NCBI RefSeq assembly: GCF_002083135.2
Contig: NZ_NBTM02000001.1
Location: 124,001-188,000 of the forward strand
Source of the DNA: Aerococcus viridans
GTDB taxonomy: Bacteria; Bacillota; Bacilli; Lactobacillales; Aerococcaceae
Direction: 5' to 3'
DNA: 64,000 nt
Shown: piece after piece, positions 8,908 through 17,539 of the stretch
Layout of the letters: each line of letters starts with the position of its first letter
How positions within the stretch are numbered: the first letter of the stretch is position 1
Program-made: the position numbers and the translations under genes
The notes under the pieces: model-generated
The model's input: only the letters and a program-made list of their open reading frames with translations
The model's database searches: none
Told to the model about the DNA's origin: nothing

Positions 8908-9579
8908 TTAAACTTGTGGGTCGGTACTGGAAACTAAACACTCTGCTAAAGTGGCTTTATCAAACCAACCTTTTTCTAGCAATGCATCACGATCATACAA
9001 TCTAGCTGTTGTAGCGCTTCGTAAATCCGCTTTCACATATAGAGTATTGTTTAAATCATCTGCAGCATCTGCAATTGCAGGGCGATAAATTAAAGCATTA
9101 CCGACAATAGAATATGAAGTGATCTGTGCTTCTTTAGTATCAGTTTCAGTTTGTGGATTTAGACCAACTGGTTGCAATTGACATTTTGGCATATTCACAA
9201 TTACTTCCCCACCATTTTCATCTGTCATTGGGAATGCGAAACGGAAGAATTTTTGAATTGGGTTTGAGTTGTACCCATATACTCCTTCACCTAATTTAAT
9301 TGCGCCTGTCATACGTTCAGCAAACCCCTCTGGTAAGTATCCAGCAGATAAATTGATTGTTAAGTCTGATACTTTCCCTAAGTCCGAGTGCTTTTTGTTT
9401 GATAAGAAAATCGGACTAGATTCGTATGTCATTTCAGTTTCTGCAGATTGTAATGAGGGTACAATTTCAACCTCTTCTGCGTACACTGGAGCTTTTGAAG
9501 CTGTTTCTTCAGTAGTCATTTCTTGGAAATAACCGTCACCTAAACCTGTCATTAAAGTTTGTTTTTTTACTTGTGCCAT
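8908..9579 (-). CDS. Major tail protein, phi13/TP901-1 type
   Basis: A 223-residue protein forming the tail tube. Its layout (a short N-terminal arm, then a VYAEEVEIVPSLQSAETEM segment and a NLSAGYLPEGFAE loop) resembles the phi13-type major tail family of Gram-positive siphoviruses. It lies between the HK97 gp10-like connector and the tail chaperones, the expected place. A good ribosome site (AAAAGGAGATG) precedes the ATG. It ends STDPQV, close to the TDPQV that also ends the capsid protein; this shared tail is noted separately. Confidence 0.85.
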   Translation of the reverse strand: MAQVKKQTLMTGLGDGYFQEMTTEETASKAPVYAEEVEIVPSLQSAETEMTYESSPIFLSNKKHSDLGKVSDLTINLSAGYLPEGFAERMTGAIKLGEGVYGYNSNPIQKFFRFAFPMTDENGGEVIVNMPKCQLQPVGLNPQTETDTKEAQITSYSIVGNALIYRPAIADAADDLNNTLYVKADLRSATTARLYDRDALLEKGWFDKATLAECLVSSTDPQV

Positions 9580-9624
9580 AAAATATACATCTCCTTTTAA
9601 TATAAAAAGACAACTAGTTTTTAG

Positions 9625-9990
9625 CTAGTTGCCTATAGTGTCTTGTTCAATTTGTTTAATTATTTGTTCTTCTGATTGTTCAGCAGCAGGCCTTACATGC
9701 GGTCTAGGCCTATCTTTATAGGTACCAACTTCATGGAAATACAGATGAAAATTAGGCCGTTTATCCCAACCAATTAATCTATCGTTTGCATCCCTTTCAA
9801 ACATAATACCCGCTACACCGGCACCTGTTTTATTCAATCCCTTTGAACTTGCAATTGATTTAGCTTTATTTACAATTAAATTCGCACCCTTATCCATTGC
9901 TTGTGGTAATCGTTCAGATTTTCTGATTAAATCTTGAATGTCACTATCAATTGATGAGTCATTACCTATCATTTCTGCCTTAACTCTCAC
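9625..9990 (-). CDS. HK97 gp10-like head-tail/tail completion protein
   Basis: A 121-residue protein. The conserved end of the HK97 gp10 family is visible: FHEVGTYKDRPRPHVRPA, followed by a helix. The N-terminal half is helical (DIQDLIRKSERLPQAMDKGA). It completes the neck by joining the connector to the tail tube. Its start overlaps the preceding gene by 4 bases, so the connector genes are translated as a unit. Confidence 0.85.
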   Translation of the reverse strand: MRVKAEMIGNDSSIDSDIQDLIRKSERLPQAMDKGANLIVNKAKSIASSKGLNKTGAGVAGIMFERDANDRLIGWDKRPNFHLYFHEVGTYKDRPRPHVRPAAEQSEEQIIKQIEQDTIGN

Positions 9991-10334
9991 GAACGCACCT
10001 CCAAGAAATAATGGTAAACTGGATAGTTTGTATTATTATCAGTATCAGTCGCTTCCAACCAATCGGTGGTAAATAGACCTGCTTGCTCTAATCTATTTTC
10101 GATTTCACTGAGCATATTATTGTCCTCCACGTCCAATGGCGTCAGAGTGAACACATCAACTTGATACCAGATATTACGATTAGCTTTTTTATTTGATAAC
10201 CTGTCAGCGTAATTATTACCTAGATTAAATCTTATAAATGGAAATTTAGCATTCATGCTATTCCCATAAAACCAGGTATAATCTAGCCCTTTAAGAACAT
10301 CAGCTATATCAGATTTTAGCGTCACTATAGCCAC
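9987..10334 (-). CDS. Tail terminator-like protein (DUF3168/DUF806-like)
   Basis: A 115-residue protein with a short N-terminal helix (LKSDIADVLKGL) and an alternating beta pattern (FIRFNLGNNY, WYQVDVFT) ending in YHYFLEVRS. Size, position and pattern fit the tail terminator that caps the tail tube before joining the head. Sequence similarity to a named Pfam family is weak by eye. It overlaps the upstream gene by 26 bases. Confidence 0.65.
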   Translation of the reverse strand: MAIVTLKSDIADVLKGLDYTWFYGNSMNAKFPFIRFNLGNNYADRLSNKKANRNIWYQVDVFTLTPLDVEDNNMLSEIENRLEQAGLFTTDWLEATDTDNNTNYPVYHYFLEVRS

Positions 10335-10695
10335 CTTCTTTCGCTAGTAACAATTCTGTTTCGTTATTAGTAAAATCAGGAAATACCTTAACGATGTCAT
10401 AGGTTACAGACTCATCGTTATTTAAAATAGCAGTCATTCCACTATGTATATGTAGATTTAAAGGGATTCTAACCTGTCGTTCTAAAGTGACATTTTGACT
10501 GCCAAATTCATAACGATCTTGACTATGAATTCCCTGCAATCTAATAGGATAAGTCCCTAATAGTTTCAGATAAGTAGCACCGGGAATAGGTGTGTTATAT
10601 TCGTCAGTTTTAACTCGACGTTCTACTATCCCTAAGATGCCATCGTTATAAGCATTTTGAATTCGCTTATTTTTAATTGTCTTGTGCAGGCTCAT
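10309..10695 (-). CDS. Head closure / head-tail joining protein
   Basis: A 128-residue protein, beta-rich, with a central VTLERQVRIPLNLHIHSGM segment and YDIVKVFPDF, as in SPP1 gp16-like head-closure proteins. It sits between the gp6-like adaptor and the tail terminator. It overlaps both neighbours by more than 20 bases, a tightly packed arrangement usual for phage connector genes. Confidence 0.65.
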   Translation of the reverse strand: MSLHKTIKNKRIQNAYNDGILGIVERRVKTDEYNTPIPGATYLKLLGTYPIRLQGIHSQDRYEFGSQNVTLERQVRIPLNLHIHSGMTAILNNDESVTYDIVKVFPDFTNNETELLLAKEGGYSDAKI

Positions 10696-10996
10696 TCAAA
10701 TCACGCTCCATTGCTAAATTCAGGCCAAATGCATTCAAATCATGCAAGAAATTTTGATAATATAATTCGCTAGCATTAGCGCGAACATATCTTGCACGAT
10801 CAAACACAAGCATCTTGCCTGTTTTATTCGTTTCAATATCAAAGTAGTCTGAATGATCTACAACATACTGATATGCTGACTCCAAGTTTCGTTTAAAAAC
10901 TTCATCAGACTCTACACCTAGGCCAGTTTCTCTGACATATAAATCCTTAAATTCACTTACCAACATATCACTTACAGTGCCAACCATATTCTTCAC
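10673..10996 (-). CDS. Head-tail adaptor, gp6/gp15-like
   Basis: A 107-residue, almost wholly helical protein (VSDMLVSEFKDLYV, NLESAYQYVV, ELYYQNFLHDLNAF). That is the pattern of HK97 gp6/SPP1 gp15 adaptors that form the ring under the portal. It lies directly downstream of the capsid block. The assignment is by position and predicted fold. Confidence 0.65.
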   Translation of the reverse strand: MKNMVGTVSDMLVSEFKDLYVRETGLGVESDEVFKRNLESAYQYVVDHSDYFDIETNKTGKMLVFDRARYVRANASELYYQNFLHDLNAFGLNLAMERDLNEPAQDN

Positions 10997-11194
10997 CTAC
11001 TCTTCAATAGGTTCTTTTGCTACAAAGCCCTCATTTTGCAAAAATGCTAATCGCTCTGGGTCAACTTCTCGTTTAGTCGCTGGGTAAACAGAAAAGTCGC
11101 CATCTACAGTGTAGTGACGACCTTTTTTATGTTCTCCAGATTTTAGTTTATCTTGGGTATCATAAAAACCTTTTAAAATTAGAAATTTTTCCAT
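10997..11194 (-). CDS. Small conserved structural-region protein, unknown function
   Basis: A 65-residue protein between capsid and adaptor genes, with EKFLILKGFYDTQDK at the N-terminus and FLQNEGFVAKE at the end. Small proteins with a YDxQD...LQxxGFV layout are often found at this place in Lactobacillales siphoviruses. They may be neck or head accessory proteins, but I do not know a proven role. Good ribosome site; the stop abuts the next gene. Confidence 0.6.
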   Translation of the reverse strand: MEKFLILKGFYDTQDKLKSGEHKKGRHYTVDGDFSVYPATKREVDPERLAFLQNEGFVAKEPIEE

Positions 11195-11210
11195 CCTATT
11201 TACCTCCTAA

Positions 11211-12422
11211 TTAAACTTGTGGATCTGTTTCGACTTGAATAGGATTAATTGTATCTTGTTTTGCTAAATCTGCTTTACCTTCTGCTTCAGGTACGGTTAC
11301 ACCCTCAATATCAGCTAAGTCTAATACTACGAAAGCGTTAGGATTTTTAGCTAACCCATTTGAGAACATTTTTGCAATGAATAAATCCATGTCTTCAATT
11401 GCTAAAGTCTCTTCATATTTTTTAAGTTCTACATCACCAGCAACAGCTAACAAGTAATTTTTCAAGTTACCTAAAATAGCCTTACCTTCTGGCACGGCAT
11501 ATGATTTCACAACAGATTCCCCATTTGGCAATCCTAATTGAACCCAAGCACCAGTTTGTGTGTTTTGGAAGAATAAATTTGGAGAAATCTTAGTTTCGTA
11601 AGTAACAGGATTCACTACCAATGAAATTTTCCCATTCAACATCTTTTCTTTTGCTAATAATCCGCGAGGTCCACCGAATGATTTAGGAGTTAAATCGGTA
11701 ATTTTAACAGCAGTTTTTTCTGGGTAAACACCATCAGTTGAACCAGACAATTTACGCATAATACCAATAGGTTTTAACTTCCCGTCACCATTAATAACCG
11801 CTAACTCTAAAGTAGCTGCCATGACTTCACGTAAAAATGTAGTCACATATTGTGCTAACCAAGTTGGTCCCAATTTAAAATAACCTTTTGGCAACGCAAT
11901 AAAACCAGATAGTTTAGCTACGGTCATATCTAACGATTTGAATGAACCAATTAAGATTTGACGAATATCTGCTGGAATTTCTGACCAGAAAGCTGTTTGT
12001 TTTGCATGGTCTGCATAGATGTATTTAATCGCCGCTTCAGTATATCGTGTATCGATTTCAGATAATACAGGATGTTCTTGCGATAAATCTTGCATAATAG
12101 TCTCGATAATTGTTTTTGGAAACAACTCATCTAATCCGTCAACGGTTTGTTTTTCAACCGCTTCAGCAAAGAATTTCTTTTCTTTTGGCGTCATTTGTAA
12201 ACGATTCGCACGCTTTGCCATCACAGTATCTTCATCACGCGCGCTTTCGTACTTAGCGATTTCAGCGTTCACTGAATCTTCCATTGACTCTGCTAAAGCT
12301 AATGAATAATCTTCAAATGCTTGTTTTTGTACCTCTGTTTCTTCTGATGATAGTGCATCATACATTGCTTGTGTAGCTGACTGTAATTTATTTTCTTTTT
12401 TGTCAGATAATTTAATTGTCAT
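11211..12422 (-). CDS. Major capsid protein, HK97 fold
   Basis: A 403-residue protein. The first ~110 residues are charged and helical (scaffold-like delta domain, removed by the protease encoded next). The rest shows the HK97-type pattern: ETIMQDLSQEHPVLSEIDT, LKPIGIMRKL, the P-domain helix and a C-terminal MDLFIAKMFSNGLAKNPNAF segment. Together with the ClpP-like protease and portal, this is the standard head module. It ends IQVETDPQV. Confidence 0.9.
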   Translation of the reverse strand: MTIKLSDKKENKLQSATQAMYDALSSEETEVQKQAFEDYSLALAESMEDSVNAEIAKYESARDEDTVMAKRANRLQMTPKEKKFFAEAVEKQTVDGLDELFPKTIIETIMQDLSQEHPVLSEIDTRYTEAAIKYIYADHAKQTAFWSEIPADIRQILIGSFKSLDMTVAKLSGFIALPKGYFKLGPTWLAQYVTTFLREVMAATLELAVINGDGKLKPIGIMRKLSGSTDGVYPEKTAVKITDLTPKSFGGPRGLLAKEKMLNGKISLVVNPVTYETKISPNLFFQNTQTGAWVQLGLPNGESVVKSYAVPEGKAILGNLKNYLLAVAGDVELKKYEETLAIEDMDLFIAKMFSNGLAKNPNAFVVLDLADIEGVTVPEAEGKADLAKQDTINPIQVETDPQV

Positions 12423-12441
12423 TTATTTTTCTCCTTTATAT

Positions 12442-13230
12442 TTAAACGTTAAACGTTTTTACTAAGTTACTTAAAAATGCGTTTGGTTTGTTTTCAGTAG
12501 ATTCTTCAGTTAACTCTTCATCTTCATCTTCATCTGACTCTTCCACATCTACTAACTCATCATTGGCAGAATTTTCTTCGGCTTTTGTATCATCAGCCTT
12601 AGCTGAATATTTATTTAATAAGCTAGCGATTAATAAGTTATCTTGCGATTCTACAGAATCACCATCTTTAACAGTTTTAGTTGCAAAACCAAAAGTTTCA
12701 GCTTGTTCAGCAGTTAACCACGACTCATTTTCCATCAACTCTCCCAACTCATCTTCTGTCCCATTAAAACGCTCCATATAAATATCTCTATATGATTGTT
12801 CCAAAGATTCTAAAGCGCCGATTTCTTTTTGCAAGTCACTCTTATTCCCAATGACATATGCCCAAGGGTTATGAATCATAAAAGTAGTTCCGGACGGCAT
12901 TGTTAACGTATTCCCACAAGTTGCAATGACTGATGCTGCACTTGCTGCGATACCATCGATTACTACATCAACTTCATCAAAAGTAGATTTAATATAATTA
13001 CGAATAGCCACGCCTTCTGTTGCATCGCCACCGTATGAATTGATGTGAACTGTTAATTTAGTTTTGTCTAATCGACTCGACATTCGACGAACGTACTCAA
13101 GTGTCACTCCGTCCCATGCATCACCAATCGTTCCATATAAAAATAACTTATCTTCTTCAGTTGAAACAGATGCTTTGATAGGCTCTTCTACCATCATTTT
13201 TGCTAATTTCTTATTCAGTATTCTCACCAC
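12442..13230 (-). CDS. Head maturation protease, ClpP-like
   Basis: A 262-residue S14-type serine protease. INSYGGDA lies at about 63-70, the nucleophile Ser97 in GIAASAAS and His120 in FMIHNPWA. A helix with WLTAEQAETFGFA follows. An acidic C-terminal tail (residues ~215-245, mostly Asp/Glu) may act in scaffolding. It trims the capsid N-terminus during head assembly. It overlaps the portal gene by 20 bases, as is usual for this module. Confidence 0.92.
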   Translation of the reverse strand: MVRILNKKLAKMMVEEPIKASVSTEEDKLFLYGTIGDAWDGVTLEYVRRMSSRLDKTKLTVHINSYGGDATEGVAIRNYIKSTFDEVDVVIDGIAASAASVIATCGNTLTMPSGTTFMIHNPWAYVIGNKSDLQKEIGALESLEQSYRDIYMERFNGTEDELGELMENESWLTAEQAETFGFATKTVKDGDSVESQDNLLIASLLNKYSAKADDTKAEENSANDELVDVEESDEDEDEELTEESTENKPNAFLSNLVKTFNV

Positions 13231-14353
13231 CTTTCAATGGTTCAATATTTTTGGTTAAGTAGTAAGCTGACGATTCTGCATTTTCTAATCGTTCATATCC
13301 TGCTTCTTCCCGAATATCATCCGGACTAAATGAACCAATACCAATCAGTTTTTCTGCACTAGTAGCAATATCGAAAATATTGATATAACGTAATTTCAGA
13401 GTTGAAGCTTTTACATAATTGCCAGAAATATATTCTTTTGGTGTGTAAAACTTTCGATTAATTTCATCAGAAATTTGTTCAACAAGTGGTTGAATAACGT
13501 TAATCAAATATTCATCCTTATGTTGACTGACGTCCGCCATATCGCCATAAATTAATGATGGATGGATACCAACAACTTGTAGGACTGCATCGAGATACTC
13601 ATCAGAAATTTTATTCATTTCATCAACCTGACTATTGGCAATACCGGTACTACTAGAATGTTCCTTGTACTCCATACCATCTTGTAATGGTACGACACCG
13701 ACTGTTTTGTTGCTGAATGCTTTGAAAACTTTATCTACAAAAGTTTGTAAATAGCTTTGGGCATTTTTTTGCTTACTTAGCGAACCAGTTAGTTTAGCAG
13801 TAGCACGCACTTGATTTGTCCGCATTGCTACTTGAATCAACCTAGCAAATAAGTCACCGTACGAATCATCCAATTGATGTACTAATCGTTTTAAATCAGT
13901 ATTTTCATATTTAAGATGTATAACTTCTGTCTCACTAAAACTTCTATTCATATTCAAGCCATTTACAACAATGTCACTATAGATATTTGGGTATACAGCA
14001 AACTCTTTTATTTGAAAATCATCAGCCACTAAGAAATAATCTTCTTTTGTCACAATAATTAAACATTCGTTGTCTTCATAAAATAATTTACGAATAACTT
14101 TCTGCCAAAACTCTGTTGCATTATCGTTCAAGTTAGGTTGGACGTTTAAATGGTAATACAGGTCATCACGATTAAAATTTCCGCTGTCAAACGTCTTCCA
14201 TTCAACAAGTGATAAAGACCTAGCCACCTTACCTAAAACCGTGTCTAACGCCCTCTGTTTCATTAATGTGGCATTGTAGTCTTGCTCCAATAAAGTAATT
14301 TCTTTGATAATATTTGCATCCGGGTGTCGACTAAAATAATTAAATACGCCTAT
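13211..14353 (-). CDS. Portal protein, HK97 type, probable AUA start
   Basis: The first standard start codon is TTG at 14,290 (359 residues), but no ribosome site precedes it. The frame is open further upstream, and reading from an ATA codon at 14,351-14,353 gives IGVFNYFSR, which looks like a typical portal N-terminus (MG(I/V)F..F). A strong AAAGGTGGTG ribosome site lies about 9 bases before that ATA. With it the protein has 380 residues, the usual portal length. Either AUA is used, weakly, or an ATG was mutated. The body contains MNRSFSETEVIHLKY and LIYGDMADVS motifs of HK97 portals. Confidence 0.8.
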   Translation of the reverse strand: MGVFNYFSRHPDANIIKEITLLEQDYNATLMKQRALDTVLGKVARSLSLVEWKTFDSGNFNRDDLYYHLNVQPNLNDNATEFWQKVIRKLFYEDNECLIIVTKEDYFLVADDFQIKEFAVYPNIYSDIVVNGLNMNRSFSETEVIHLKYENTDLKRLVHQLDDSYGDLFARLIQVAMRTNQVRATAKLTGSLSKQKNAQSYLQTFVDKVFKAFSNKTVGVVPLQDGMEYKEHSSSTGIANSQVDEMNKISDEYLDAVLQVVGIHPSLIYGDMADVSQHKDEYLINVIQPLVEQISDEINRKFYTPKEYISGNYVKASTLKLRYINIFDIATSAEKLIGIGSFSPDDIREEAGYERLENAESSAYYLTKNIEPLKGGENTE

Positions 14354-14394
14354 AACCTTTCACCACCTTTCATTTTAAATTTAGATACATTAGA

Positions 14395-14436
14395 TCACCT
14401 CCAGAGTTCCGTTACGTCACGACCTTTATTATTCAT
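14395..14436 (-). CDS. 13-residue mini-ORF between terminase and portal
   Basis: A start ATG with a clear GGAGGG ribosome site opens a 13-codon frame (MNNKGRDVTELWR). Its final codons include GGAGGTGATC, which is placed to start a second six-codon frame. Many related phages carry a ~60-residue membrane protein here, so this may be a relic or a translation-coupling leader. There is no evidence of a functional peptide. Confidence 0.35.
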   Translation of the reverse strand: MNNKGRDVTELWR

Positions 14437-14452
14437 AACATCCCTCCTTTCA

Positions 14453-16111
14453 CTAGAAATCTATGTCCGCTAAAATAAATTCCGATGGTACTTCTAAATT
14501 CGTATCTGCAAAATAAAAAGCATAAAACAGAGCCATGAAACCATCTGTCTTACGCCTTAATTCTTCTTTCTTTTCATATAGCTTATTACCTGAAGCGTCA
14601 TATTTTACGAATACATTATTCGTGTACCACCTCATCATGTAATCATTACCCCAACGAATATGTTGTCCACCAAAAACTCTATCGATTTTATCTGACACTT
14701 GACCAGAAGCGACTCTAGGGTTATTTACCCAGACTACTTCAAAGCCAACATCTTCTAACGGTACTTTTAAAGTATTTAGTTTGTGTTTATCAAGTACTAT
14801 TGTTTGAAGCATAGGATTCTCTTCTCGCATTTCTACAAACCAATCCACTATATGATCAACTGATATTAATGGTTCATCGATAATTGTAAGTAACCCTTCT
14901 TCTTGCCATTCTTTTATCGGCGCTTTAATCGTAAATTGATTTAAAAAGTTTTGGTTTACAAAACTATGATGTTTCCAAATATACTCTTCGTTTTCGTCCA
15001 AGAATAAAACGCCACATGCAGTGAAGTCTCGTGCTTGCGCAAAGTCACAAGCGCCTAATGCTGATAATTCTGAAGTATCTTGAGGAATAGGTCTGGTTGC
15101 TGCTATCAACTCTTTTTTCGGTACCACAGTACGATTTGTATCTTCCAACAATGTATTCATATTTTTAATCGTAAATTTGATTTTATCCGTTTTACCAGAC
15201 TGAATGCCATAATAACGTCGCTTCTGTTGTCGCATATGCTCTTTGGCATATTCTGTCATTGGCGCATGATACATAGGATTAGCTTTTTGCCACAAATCAA
15301 AATTATCCATTTCTGATAAGTCATCTAACTTACAAATCCAAGGAAACATCCGCGTATATGGATCTTCACCATTCAGTATATTTTTAGCAATATCAATAGT
15401 TTGATCATAGACACCATCACGTTGAAAACCGTTTGTACCGATATAGTAAGCCCTAAAATCTTTCACCTTACCACGAGCTGATTCAAATATTTCCAATTGG
15501 TCATTCTTTACATATTCGTGAATTTCATCAAATCCAACGCAGGCGACTCGTAACCCATCTTTTGTATTAGTGGACGATGTTCTAAATTTTAAAATACTAT
15601 TTGAATCAATCCCTTTTATATATTGTTTATTCTTATAAAAGTAGGATTTCAAATCTTCATTGCTGTCTAACATGTCATAAATTTCATCAAATGAAACCAT
15701 CGCCTGATCTTCGGAGTTCGCTACAATATCAACATTATAATTTCTGATGCCGTGAAGCGGACCAATAAAATAGTTACTTAATCCACTAAAGAGTCCATTT
15801 TTTCCTGAGCCACGGGCCATCGTCCAAAAATGCGAATCATAAAATAAGGCATCGGTACCATCTTCATTTATCCTTAGAAAACTAAAAGGAATTAAAAACT
15901 TCTGAAAATCAGCTAGAGGGAAATACCACCTTTCTATGTAATCAATGCAGTTTTCTATTTGCTCGACATCAAAATAAACATCATCTCGATTCAATACATC
16001 TCGCTCTAGGTATTCAAATAATTGAATACGTTCTTTATTTAAAATGATTTTCCCATCATCAAATAAATCCATGTAATGCTTGACTGTTGGATACATTGTT
16101 TTAAATGTCAT
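14453..16111 (-). CDS. Terminase large subunit
   Basis: A 552-residue DNA packaging motor. The ATPase has Walker A ARGSGKNG near residue 97 and Walker B VACVGFDEIHEY near 190. The RNase H-like nuclease has a first acidic site in ACDFAQARD near 352, then DKHKL and a C-terminal RRKTDGFMALFYAFY segment. The small subunit lies immediately upstream with a 4-base overlap. Phages with this type, an HNH gene and a P27-like small subunit usually use cohesive ends. Confidence 0.93.
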   Translation of the reverse strand: MTFKTMYPTVKHYMDLFDDGKIILNKERIQLFEYLERDVLNRDDVYFDVEQIENCIDYIERWYFPLADFQKFLIPFSFLRINEDGTDALFYDSHFWTMARGSGKNGLFSGLSNYFIGPLHGIRNYNVDIVANSEDQAMVSFDEIYDMLDSNEDLKSYFYKNKQYIKGIDSNSILKFRTSSTNTKDGLRVACVGFDEIHEYVKNDQLEIFESARGKVKDFRAYYIGTNGFQRDGVYDQTIDIAKNILNGEDPYTRMFPWICKLDDLSEMDNFDLWQKANPMYHAPMTEYAKEHMRQQKRRYYGIQSGKTDKIKFTIKNMNTLLEDTNRTVVPKKELIAATRPIPQDTSELSALGACDFAQARDFTACGVLFLDENEEYIWKHHSFVNQNFLNQFTIKAPIKEWQEEGLLTIIDEPLISVDHIVDWFVEMREENPMLQTIVLDKHKLNTLKVPLEDVGFEVVWVNNPRVASGQVSDKIDRVFGGQHIRWGNDYMMRWYTNNVFVKYDASGNKLYEKKEELRRKTDGFMALFYAFYFADTNLEVPSEFILADIDF

Positions 16112-16461
16112 AGTAAATCACGTTTCATGGCCACGATTTTATCTCTTGGCTTTTCCGATATTATATTAGTAATTGCTTTATCAGATTTTGTATCATTTTT
16201 AAACTGTATAGAATCTAGCAATTTCATCATTGAGGCTTCTATTTTGGTCCATGAATTAATTGCAGGATTTTCTTTCAAAAAGCTTTGAGAACCATTAACA
16301 GTTTCAACAACCACCTCGTGCTGCTTTATTTTTTGTTCTAATTTCTTTTGGATATCGTACATCAGCAAGTATCGTTCGACCTTATCGACTTCAATCAAAT
16401 TATTCATATCTATATTTTCTAACATATACATTTTTAATTTTGTTTTTGCTGGTCTAGCCAT
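16108..16461 (-). CDS. Terminase small subunit, P27-like
   Basis: A 117-residue protein starting MARPAKTKLKM. Helices at KVERYLLMYDIQKKL and a late SWTKIEASMMKLLDSI segment match the phage terminase small subunit P27 family. It binds the packaging site and delivers DNA to the large subunit, whose start it overlaps. Confidence 0.8.
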   Translation of the reverse strand: MARPAKTKLKMYMLENIDMNNLIEVDKVERYLLMYDIQKKLEQKIKQHEVVVETVNGSQSFLKENPAINSWTKIEASMMKLLDSIQFKNDTKSDKAITNIISEKPRDKIVAMKRDLL

Positions 16462-16597
16462 CAGACCCCCCCTTCCTTAAAGTGCCCCCTATTGCGTATA
16501 GGAATTTCAAAAAAAGTTCCACAGTCGCATCCCCTCCCCGCTGTGCAGAGTGAAATTTATTTTTCAAAACTTTTAGTGGGGGTGTACCTAAAAATTT
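16462..16597 (-). other. Candidate cos / packaging site region
   Basis: A 136-bp gap between the HNH and terminase small-subunit genes. It holds GC-rich runs (CCCCCC, GCCCCC, CCCCTCCCC, GGGGG) in an AT-rich genome, and a CACAG/CTGTG inverted repeat around 16,520-16,547. HNH plus terminase phages of the HK97 group often carry cos exactly here. The overhang cannot be read from an integrated copy. Confidence 0.4.
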
Positions 16598-16909
16598 TTA
16601 CCACCATTCATCATCTGACCATTTACTTTTCTTTCTGAATTCATTCCCTTTGAATATTCTGTCATGTTTCAACTCATGATGATAATGACACAAGACCTGT
16701 AAGTTATCCTCATCCAACCTCAAGTCTGGTCTGTCTTTTAGTTCAAGGATATGATCAACAATAAGTGTAGCAACATCATGTGACGTAACTATTCCTTGTC
16801 GTTTGCATTGAATGCATTCATAGTTATCACGCTGCAATATATATTCACGCATCGCTCGCCATTCTTTAGACCAATAGAATTTATTACGTTCGTCTGTTGT
16901 TTCATACAC
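16598..16909 (-). CDS. HNH endonuclease adjoining terminase
   Basis: A 103-residue HNH nuclease. A zinc-binding pair CIQC is followed by LIVDHILEL and LQVLCHYHHELKHDR, so the HNH core is intact. In HK97-type cos phages this small protein works with the terminase in cutting DNA at cos. The start is GTG with AAAGGAG about 11 bases upstream. It is the first gene of the late packaging block. Confidence 0.88.
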   Translation of the reverse strand: MYETTDERNKFYWSKEWRAMREYILQRDNYECIQCKRQGIVTSHDVATLIVDHILELKDRPDLRLDEDNLQVLCHYHHELKHDRIFKGNEFRKKSKWSDDEWW

Positions 16910-16933
16910 TTATCATCACACTCCTTTGTTAGT

Positions 16934-16970
16934 AAATAAAAAGAACACCAAGCTGATTTGGCTTGATGCT
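16934..16970 (-). terminator. Intrinsic terminator between late regulator and HNH gene
   Basis: On the minus strand AGCATCAAGC and GCTTGGTGTT form a 10-bp stem (two G-U pairs) with a 7-base loop, followed by TTCTTTTTATTT. It lies upstream of the late packaging genes with no obvious promoter between it and HNH. Late transcription may need read-through at this site. Confidence 0.7.
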
Positions 16971-16990
16971 CTGCTGTCAAATATTAATTT

Positions 16991-17038
16991 GTAGTATGTT
17001 TTGTTTGTCTTAATCTTTTGACAATACCAATATACTAC
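16991..17038. promoter_or_regulatory. Inverted repeat GTAGTAT...ATACTAC upstream of late genes
   Basis: Two perfect 7-bp arms 34 bp apart lie between the late regulator gene and the terminator. They are a candidate binding site for the adjacent late regulator. A TTGACA occurs nearby on the minus strand (16,975-16,980) but lacks a convincing -10. Confidence 0.4.
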
Positions 17039-17065
17039 GTGAACCACTCCCACTACTACTATCAT

Positions 17066-17512
17066 TCACTCCCAATTAACTCCCACATTACTCTCATTTA
17101 CTTTCATCATCTCATTCAATTCTTTGAGTGCTGCATCATGTAATCTATACATTTTACTTTGAGAGCAATGCATATCCTGCCACACTTCAAACCAAGGTAA
17201 GTTGTCAAAGTATCTCAGTGTGATTACTTCTACATAAGATTCATCACTTAGTGAGTTGACGTAATACTTTAATTCTTGTTGCTCTGCATTCACTACTATT
17301 GATTGTTTGATAATTTCAGATTTCAAATCAGAGATCCTTGCCAACTGGCCATCAAATGAATTGCTCTTTGAAGAAGTAACAACTACCTTTTTTAATTCTG
17401 TAGTTGTATTTGTTGCAATGGCATTTAATTCTACCAACTGTTCTTTGTATCTCTGCAACTTCTGCTGCTCATTACTAAACTTTAAAAGTTTCTCTTTAGC
17501 TAAATTCGTCAC
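17066..17512 (-). CDS. Late transcription regulator, ArpU/RinA/DUF1492-like
   Basis: A 148-residue protein with an N-terminal coiled coil (KLLKFSNEQQKLQRYKEQL) and a C-terminal sigma-region-4-like helix-turn-helix (ITLRYFDNLPWFEVWQDM, then SQSKMYRLHDAALKEL). Such proteins sit at the junction of early and late genes in Gram-positive siphoviruses and switch on the packaging/structural operon. It starts with GTG behind GGAGGGAG. The downstream terminator and inverted repeat are its probable sites of action. Confidence 0.78.
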   Translation of the reverse strand: MTNLAKEKLLKFSNEQQKLQRYKEQLVELNAIATNTTTELKKVVVTSSKSNSFDGQLARISDLKSEIIKQSIVVNAEQQELKYYVNSLSDESYVEVITLRYFDNLPWFEVWQDMHCSQSKMYRLHDAALKELNEMMKVNESNVGVNWE

Positions 17513-17539
17513 TCATACAACTCCCTCCTTGTGTCAGCT

